From an uncultured Burkholderiales bacterium (lineage in GTDB: Bacteria > Pseudomonadota > Gammaproteobacteria > Burkholderiales > Burkholderiaceae): a stretch of 5,058 bases of DNA. The notes below the pieces were generated by a model. That model was not told the origin of the DNA. It did not search any database and saw only the letters and a program-made list of their open reading frames with translations. Numbering within the stretch: position 1 is the first letter of the stretch; every line of letters begins with the position of its first letter. A program made the position numbers and the translations under genes. Location: assembly GCA_937891045.1 (NCBI GenBank), contig CALBEV010000121.1, positions 1-5,058 of the forward strand. Reading direction: 5' to 3'. Of the stretch, positions 1 through 5,058 are shown one piece after another.

Positions 1-2150
<2,150 letters not shown>

Positions 2151-2178
2151 AGGGCCAAAAGGGAAAAAAGAGGATGAA

Positions 2179-2228
2179 AGCCCCATTTTGGTGCATTTTG
2201 AGTCCTGAATGGGCACCAAAACTGGGGA
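2179..2228 (+). promoter_or_regulatory. Candidate pair of NtrC-like enhancer sites
   Basis: The NtrC consensus is TGCACC-N5-GGTGCA. Site 1 (2179-2195) reads AGCCCC-ATTTT-GGTGCA: the right half is perfect and the left matches 4 of 6. Site 2 (2212-2228) reads GGCACC-AAAAC-TGGGGA: the left half matches 5 of 6 and the right 3 of 6. The centres are about 33 bp apart, close to three helical turns, so bound dimers would face the same side. They sit about 116 and 83 bp upstream of the start predicted from the sigma-54 promoter at 2277-2292, a usual enhancer distance. The half-site matches are read directly; NtrC binding is inferred. The same bases form an inverted repeat that might instead be a terminator. 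Confidence 0.5.
2181..2227 (+). terminator. Long inverted repeat after maeB; possible terminator
   Basis: The left arm CCCCATTTTGGTGC (2181-2194) pairs with the right arm GCACCAAAACTGGGG (2213-2227), giving 14 base pairs with one unpaired C at 2222 and an 18-base loop. It begins 30 bases after the maeB stop codon and is followed by ATTTCT, only a weak U-run. As RNA this would be a stable hairpin and may end maeB transcription. The same symmetry is equally explained by DNA sites for a dimeric activator, so the two readings compete and could both hold. Confidence 0.4.
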
Positions 2229-2276
2229 TTTCTAGGGGATCAACCTGACATACGCCGTCAGGCACATGGTCGATAA

Positions 2277-2292
2277 TGGCACCGATTTTGCT
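2277..2292 (+). promoter_or_regulatory. Sigma-54 (RpoN) -24/-12 promoter
   Basis: TGGCACCGATTTTGCT matches the sigma-54 consensus TGGCACG-N4-TTGCW at every defined base except the seventh (C for G). The invariant GG (2278-2279) and GC (2290-2291) are separated by exactly 10 bases, as sigma-54 recognition requires. Transcription would start near 2303, leaving a leader of about 28 bases before the binding-protein ATG at 2331. Such promoters need an ATP-driven enhancer-binding activator, and NtrC-like elements lie upstream at 2179-2228. The promoter should serve the importer genes. No competing sigma-70 promoter was seen in this gap. Confidence 0.82.
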
Positions 2293-2319
2293 AGACAAGA
2301 ATCACCGTTTATTTGACCC

Positions 2320-2324
2320 AGGAG
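2320..2324 (+). promoter_or_regulatory. Ribosome binding site of the solute-binding protein
   Basis: AGGAG lies six bases before ATG 2331. It decides the start: an in-frame TTG at 2313 would place this site inside the coding region and add six residues before a normal signal peptide. Confidence 0.85.
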
Positions 2325-2330
2325 CCCCTC

Positions 2331-3362
2331 ATGAACAAGCGTTTCTTCATCAAAGCCACCGCAGCTGTCGCCGCAGTCGCGTCTTTTGGCCTGGCACAAG
2401 CCCAGACCACCCCAATCAAGTTCCAACTGGACTGGCGCTTTGAGGGCCCTTCAGCGCTCTTCTTGGTGCCTGCAGCCAAAGGCTACTTCAAAGACGCCAA
2501 GCTGGACGTGACCGTGGACTCGGGCAACGGCTCGGGCGGCGCAGTGACCCGCGTGGCCTCGGGCACTTACGACCTAGGCTTTGCCGACCTGGCCGCCCTG
2601 ATGGAGTTCCACGCCAACAACCCCGACGCACCCAACAAGCCTGTGGCCATCATGATGGTCTACAACAACACGCCCGCCTCGGTCATGGCCCTGAAGAAGT
2701 CCGGCATCAAAACCCCTGCCGATCTGGCTGGCAAAAAATTGGGCGCACCCGTGTTTGACGCTGGCCGCCGTGCTTTCCCCATCTTCCAAAAGGTCAACAG
2801 CATCGGCAATGTGGCCTGGACAGCGATGGACCCACCTTTGCGTGAAACCATGCTGGTGCGCGGCGATGTGGACGCCATCACCGGCTTCACCTTCACCTCG
2901 CTGCTCAACATCGAAGCGCGTGGCGTGAAAGCCGAAGACGTGGTGGTCATGCAGTACCCCGACTTTGGCGTCAAGCTCTATGGCAACGCGGTCATCGCCT
3001 CGCCCAAGATCCTGAAGGAAAACCCCGCTGCCGTGAAAGCCTTCTTGGCCGCCTTCACCAAGGGTGCCAAAGACGTGATCGCCGACCCCGCCAAAGCCAT
3101 TGAATCGGTCAAGGCACGCGACGGCATCATCAACACCGCCTTGGAAACACGCCGCCTGCAACTGGCCATTGACACCGTCATCAACAGCCCATCGGCCCGC
3201 GCCGAAGGCTTTGGCCAAGTCAACGGCCCGCGCCTGACCTTGATGGCCTCGCAAGTGTCCGACGCTTTCAACACCAAGACCCGCGTGAAAGCCGAAGACA
3301 TCTGGAATGGTTCGTTCCTGCCCTCGGCCAAAGAGCTGGACATCCTGCCCAAAGGCAAGTAA
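2331..3362 (+). CDS. ABC importer periplasmic solute-binding protein, NMT1/THI5 (NitT/TauT) type
   Basis: This 343-residue protein is the likely periplasmic receptor of the importer. Residues 1-24 form a Sec signal peptide: basic MNKR start, hydrophobic stretch at about 9-21, and an AQA cleavage site before Gln25. There is no lipobox cysteine, so the mature protein should be soluble. The mature start (KFQLDWRFEGP, about 30-40), the segment with VASGTYDLGFADLAAL (about 75-90) and KTPADLAGKKLGAP (about 127-140) are typical of the NMT1/THI5-like fold used for nitrate, sulfonates, taurine, thiamine precursors and pyrimidines. The protein has no cysteine at all, so it lacks the CCCFC motif of THI5-type pyrimidine synthases. 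ATG 2331 is chosen for the AGGAG six bases upstream and the signal peptide. The sigma-54 promoter ahead suggests induction under nitrogen limitation, hence a nitrogenous substrate; the exact substrate is unknown. The length is normal for the family. Confidence 0.88.
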   Translation: MNKRFFIKATAAVAAVASFGLAQAQTTPIKFQLDWRFEGPSALFLVPAAKGYFKDAKLDVTVDSGNGSGGAVTRVASGTYDLGFADLAALMEFHANNPDAPNKPVAIMMVYNNTPASVMALKKSGIKTPADLAGKKLGAPVFDAGRRAFPIFQKVNSIGNVAWTAMDPPLRETMLVRGDVDAITGFTFTSLLNIEARGVKAEDVVVMQYPDFGVKLYGNAVIASPKILKENPAAVKAFLAAFTKGAKDVIADPAKAIESVKARDGIINTALETRRLQLAIDTVINSPSARAEGFGQVNGPRLTLMASQVSDAFNTKTRVKAEDIWNGSFLPSAKELDILPKGK

Positions 3363-3370
3363 TTCGATGC

Positions 3371-3406
3371 CCAAGCGCGGTCTGCTGTTTGCAGACTGCT
3401 GCTTGG
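3371..3406 (+). repeat. Two-part stem-loop between binding-protein and ATPase genes
   Basis: The outer stem CCAAGC (3371-3376) pairs with GCTTGG (3401-3406). The inner stem GTCTGC (3380-3385) pairs with GCAGAC (3391-3396) around the loop TGTTT, with a small internal loop between the stems. It starts eight bases after the binding-protein stop. No U-run follows, so it is not a standard intrinsic terminator. A hairpin in this place commonly protects the upstream message from 3' decay or causes partial termination, raising receptor output over the membrane parts. That role is inferred; the pairing is read directly. Confidence 0.6.
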
Positions 3407-3486
3407 CACTGCTGCGGGTGTATTGCCCCGGCGGCCTGGGCCCACATCCAACCTCCGGGTGATGCTGGGCTTTTGCAGGGCGTTGC

Positions 3487-3496
3487 GTGTATACAC
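3487..3496. promoter_or_regulatory. Perfect palindrome GTGTATACAC, possible operator
   Basis: This 10-base perfect palindrome lies 30 bases before the ATPase ATG in an otherwise unassigned gap. TGTATACA-like cores are known operators of some GntR-family regulators, so a repressor site is possible. The TATACA inside also resembles a -10 box, but no acceptable -35 box sits at the right spacing upstream. A palindrome of this length can arise by chance, so the call is tentative. Confidence 0.25.
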
Positions 3497-3526
3497 TTTC
3501 GAACACCATTTCAAAGTCCTCTCACC

Positions 3527-4345
3527 ATGTCCCAAGACGCATTCGTCGATTTCCAGAATGTCTGGCTGGCCTACAACGACGAGTTGCTGGCGCAAAACCA
3601 CTTTGCGGTGGAAGACATCAATTTGCAGGTCAAGCAAGGCGAGTTCATCGCCATCGTCGGCCCATCGGGCTGCGGCAAGTCCACCTTCATGAAGCTGACC
3701 ACGGGCCTGAAAATGCCCAGCAAAGGCCGCATCCTGGTCGATGGTCAACCGGTCACCGGCCCGCTCAAAATCAGCGGCATGGCGTTTCAGGCTTCGTCGC
3801 TTTTGCCCTGGCGCACCACGCTCGACAATGTGCTGCTGCCGCTGGAAATCGTGGAGCCTTACCGCACCAACTTCAAGCAGAAAAAGGCCGAATACGCAGA
3901 GCGCGCCCGCAAGCTGCTAAACACCGTGGGCCTGGGCGGCTACGAAGACAAATTTCCGTGGCAACTGTCAGGCGGCATGCAGCAACGCGCCAGCATTTGC
4001 CGCGCCTTGATCCATGAGCCCAAGATGCTGCTGCTCGACGAGCCTTTTGGCGCGCTCGACGCCTTCACCCGTGAAGAACTCTGGTGCATCTTGCGCGACC
4101 TGTGGACCGAGCAAAAGTTCAACGTGATTTTGGTCACACACGACCTGCGCGAATCGGTGTTTTTGGCCGACACGGTGTACGTGATGAGCAAGAGCCCCGG
4201 CCGCTTTGTGGTGAAAAAAGAAATCGACCTGCCGCGTCCGCGTGATCTGGAGATCACCTACACCCCTGAATTCACCAACATCGTGCACGAGTTGCGCGGC
4301 CACATCGGTGCCATGCGCAAAACCGGTGCGGCGATCAACCAATAA
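3527..4345 (+). CDS. ABC importer ATP-binding protein, NitT/TauT (SsuB/TauB-like) type
   Basis: This 272-residue cytoplasmic ATPase would power the importer by binding and hydrolysing ATP as a dimer against the permease. All nucleotide-binding motifs are present in order: Walker A GPSGCGKST (45-53), Q-loop Gln88 in FQAS, signature LSGGMQQR (147-154), Walker B MLLLDEPF (167-174) with catalytic Glu172, D-loop GALD (175-178) and switch His205 in VTHD. The segment after the switch contains SKSPGR (221-226), usual in the nitrate/sulfonate/taurine subgroup. ATG 3527 is chosen because the alignable domain begins a few residues later and no better start lies upstream in frame. The ribosome site is poor: only AAAG at 3513-3516, with no GGAG. 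Translation may therefore be weaker than that of the receptor. It follows the receptor gene after a 164-base structured gap and precedes the permease by 13 bases. It appears intact; the substrate cannot be told from it. Confidence 0.93.
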   Translation: MSQDAFVDFQNVWLAYNDELLAQNHFAVEDINLQVKQGEFIAIVGPSGCGKSTFMKLTTGLKMPSKGRILVDGQPVTGPLKISGMAFQASSLLPWRTTLDNVLLPLEIVEPYRTNFKQKKAEYAERARKLLNTVGLGGYEDKFPWQLSGGMQQRASICRALIHEPKMLLLDEPFGALDAFTREELWCILRDLWTEQKFNVILVTHDLRESVFLADTVYVMSKSPGRFVVKKEIDLPRPRDLEITYTPEFTNIVHELRGHIGAMRKTGAAINQ

Positions 4346-4347
4346 GC

Positions 4348-4352
4348 GGGAG
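4348..4352 (+). promoter_or_regulatory. Ribosome binding site of the permease (GTG start)
   Basis: GGGAG lies six bases before GTG 4359 and within the 13-base gap after the ATPase stop. It supports the unusual GTG start. The stretch from here into the first codons nearly repeats the one at the binding-protein start (2321-2338). Confidence 0.75.
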
Positions 4353-4358
4353 CCCCTC

Positions 4359-5058
4359 GTGAACAAAAAATCCCTCGAAAGCTGGTCGCCCTGGATCTTG
4401 CTGGTGCTGAGCATCCTGATCTGGGAAGGTCTGTGCCGCGCCTTCAACGCGTCGGAATTCATTTTCCCCAGCCCCTCGCGCATCGCGCAGCAAACCATCG
4501 AATACCGCGACGTGATCGCAGGCCACGCCTGGCGCACCTATTGGGTGACCATGGTGGGCTTTGGCATTGCCATCGTGGTGGGCGTGTTGCTGGGCTTCAT
4601 CATCGGCAGCTCACGCTTGGCCTATGCCGCCGTGTACCCGCTCATGACCGCCTTCAACGCGCTGCCCAAAGCGGCCTTTGTGCCGATCTTGGTGGTGTGG
4701 TTTGGCATCGGCATCGGCCCCGCCATCCTCACGGCTTTCCTGATCAGCTTCTTCCCGATCATGGTGAACATCGCCACAGGTCTGGCCACCTTGGAGCCCG
4801 AGCTGGAAGACGTGCTGCGCGTGCTGGGCGCCAAGCGCTGGGACGTGCTGGTCAAAGTCGGCCTGCCCCGCTCCATGCCTTACTTTTACGGCTCACTCAA
4901 AGTGGCGATCACATTGGCCTTTGTGGGCACCACGGTGTCCGAGATGACGGCGTCGAACGAAGGCATTGGCTACCTGCTGATCTCTGCCGGTTCGGCCATG
5001 CAAATGGGCTTGGCGTTTTCTGGTCTGGTCGTGGTCGGCGCGATGGCCATGATCATGT
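4359..5058 (+). CDS. ABC importer membrane permease, NitT/TauT (BPD_transp_1) type (3' truncated)
   Basis: This is the channel subunit of the importer, cut by the window end after 233 codons; relatives run to roughly 250-280 residues. The start is GTG 4359, supported by GGGAG six bases upstream and by MNKKS leading straight into the first hydrophobic helix (about 11-29). Further strongly hydrophobic stretches lie at about 63-83, 105-135, 180-195 and 205-233. The cytoplasmic coupling loop that contacts the ATPase is at about 150-170: it ends in GAKRWDVLVKVGLP, with the conserved Gly157 and Leu-Pro 169-170. The usual EAA triplet is replaced by Asp-Val-Leu, a mild divergence. The segment FNALPKAAFVPILVVWFG (99-116) is typical of the family. 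The gene sits 13 bases after the ATPase stop and is surely co-transcribed with it. Further importer or catabolic genes may follow outside the window. Confidence 0.92.
   Translation, partial: MNKKSLESWSPWILLVLSILIWEGLCRAFNASEFIFPSPSRIAQQTIEYRDVIAGHAWRTYWVTMVGFGIAIVVGVLLGFIIGSSRLAYAAVYPLMTAFNALPKAAFVPILVVWFGIGIGPAILTAFLISFFPIMVNIATGLATLEPELEDVLRVLGAKRWDVLVKVGLPRSMPYFYGSLKVAITLAFVGTTVSEMTASNEGIGYLLISAGSAMQMGLAFSGLVVVGAMAMIM

Noticed and set aside
2157..2180. Purine-rich run (A/G with a single T) just after maeB
   Set aside because: It has no symmetry or repeat period and can be explained as ordinary AT-richer intergenic sequence.
2238..2250. An IHF site (WATCAA-N4-TTR) between the enhancer and the sigma-54 promoter
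   Set aside because: Only the ATCAA core matches; the first base and the TTR part do not, so it is too weak although the position would fit DNA bending.
2313..2330. TTG 2313 as the start of the binding protein
   Set aside because: It would bury the AGGAG ribosome site inside the gene and place six unneeded residues before a normal signal peptide.
3367..3462. A 31-residue open frame (ATG 3367, TGA 3460) in the gap after the binding protein
   Set aside because: It has no clear ribosome site, overlaps the stem-loop, and its translation resembles nothing I recognise. A leader peptide cannot be excluded but is not supported.
3465..3497. A sigma-70 promoter using TATACA or TACACT as -10 for the ATPase
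   Set aside because: No hexamer resembling TTGACA is present 16-19 bases upstream of either candidate.
2574..3509. A 311-codon open frame on the - strand opposite the binding-protein gene
   Set aside because: Same reason: composition typical of an antisense shadow, no domain, and it runs across a well-supported gene.
3389..3526. Extending the ATPase upstream to TTG 3389
   Set aside because: The added 46 residues are Cys- and Pro-rich and unlike the start of any ABC ATPase; ATG 3527 gives the normal family length.

Overview
The window is a GC-rich, protein-dense stretch of a proteobacterial chromosome. Protein style (hybrid malic enzyme with a phosphotransacetylase-like tail, cysteine-free NMT1/THI5-type binding protein) and codon use suggest a betaproteobacterium of the Burkholderiales, perhaps Comamonadaceae. 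That placement is inference from memory of such proteins, not a search result. All genes lie on the + strand and no mobile element, CRISPR array, tRNA or rRNA was seen.

Layout. Positions 1-2150 hold the 3' part of a NADP-type malic enzyme gene (maeB), missing only its first few dozen codons. A 180-base gap (2151-2330) carries a strong -24/-12 (sigma-54) promoter at 2277-2292. About 80-120 bases upstream of its predicted start is a long inverted repeat whose two arms each resemble part of an NtrC enhancer site. From 2331 onward comes an ABC importer of the nitrate/sulfonate/taurine/pyrimidine class: a secreted solute-binding protein (2331-3362), an ATPase (3527-4345) and a membrane permease (4359 to beyond the window end). 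A 164-base gap between binding protein and ATPase holds a two-part stem-loop and a perfect 10-base palindrome.

How it works together. The binding protein would capture a small solute in the periplasm, the permease would form the channel, and the ATPase would drive uptake. Components of this importer class handle nitrate, sulfonates, thiamine precursors, pyrimidines and related heterocycles. The substrate cannot be read from the sequence, but a sigma-54 promoter with NtrC-like upstream elements suggests a nitrogen-containing compound taken up under nitrogen limitation. The malic enzyme looks like an unrelated housekeeping neighbour that ends before this promoter.

Nothing here is a clearly new biological system. 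The points most worth following are the predicted nitrogen control of an importer of unknown substrate, and the structured gap between its first two genes.
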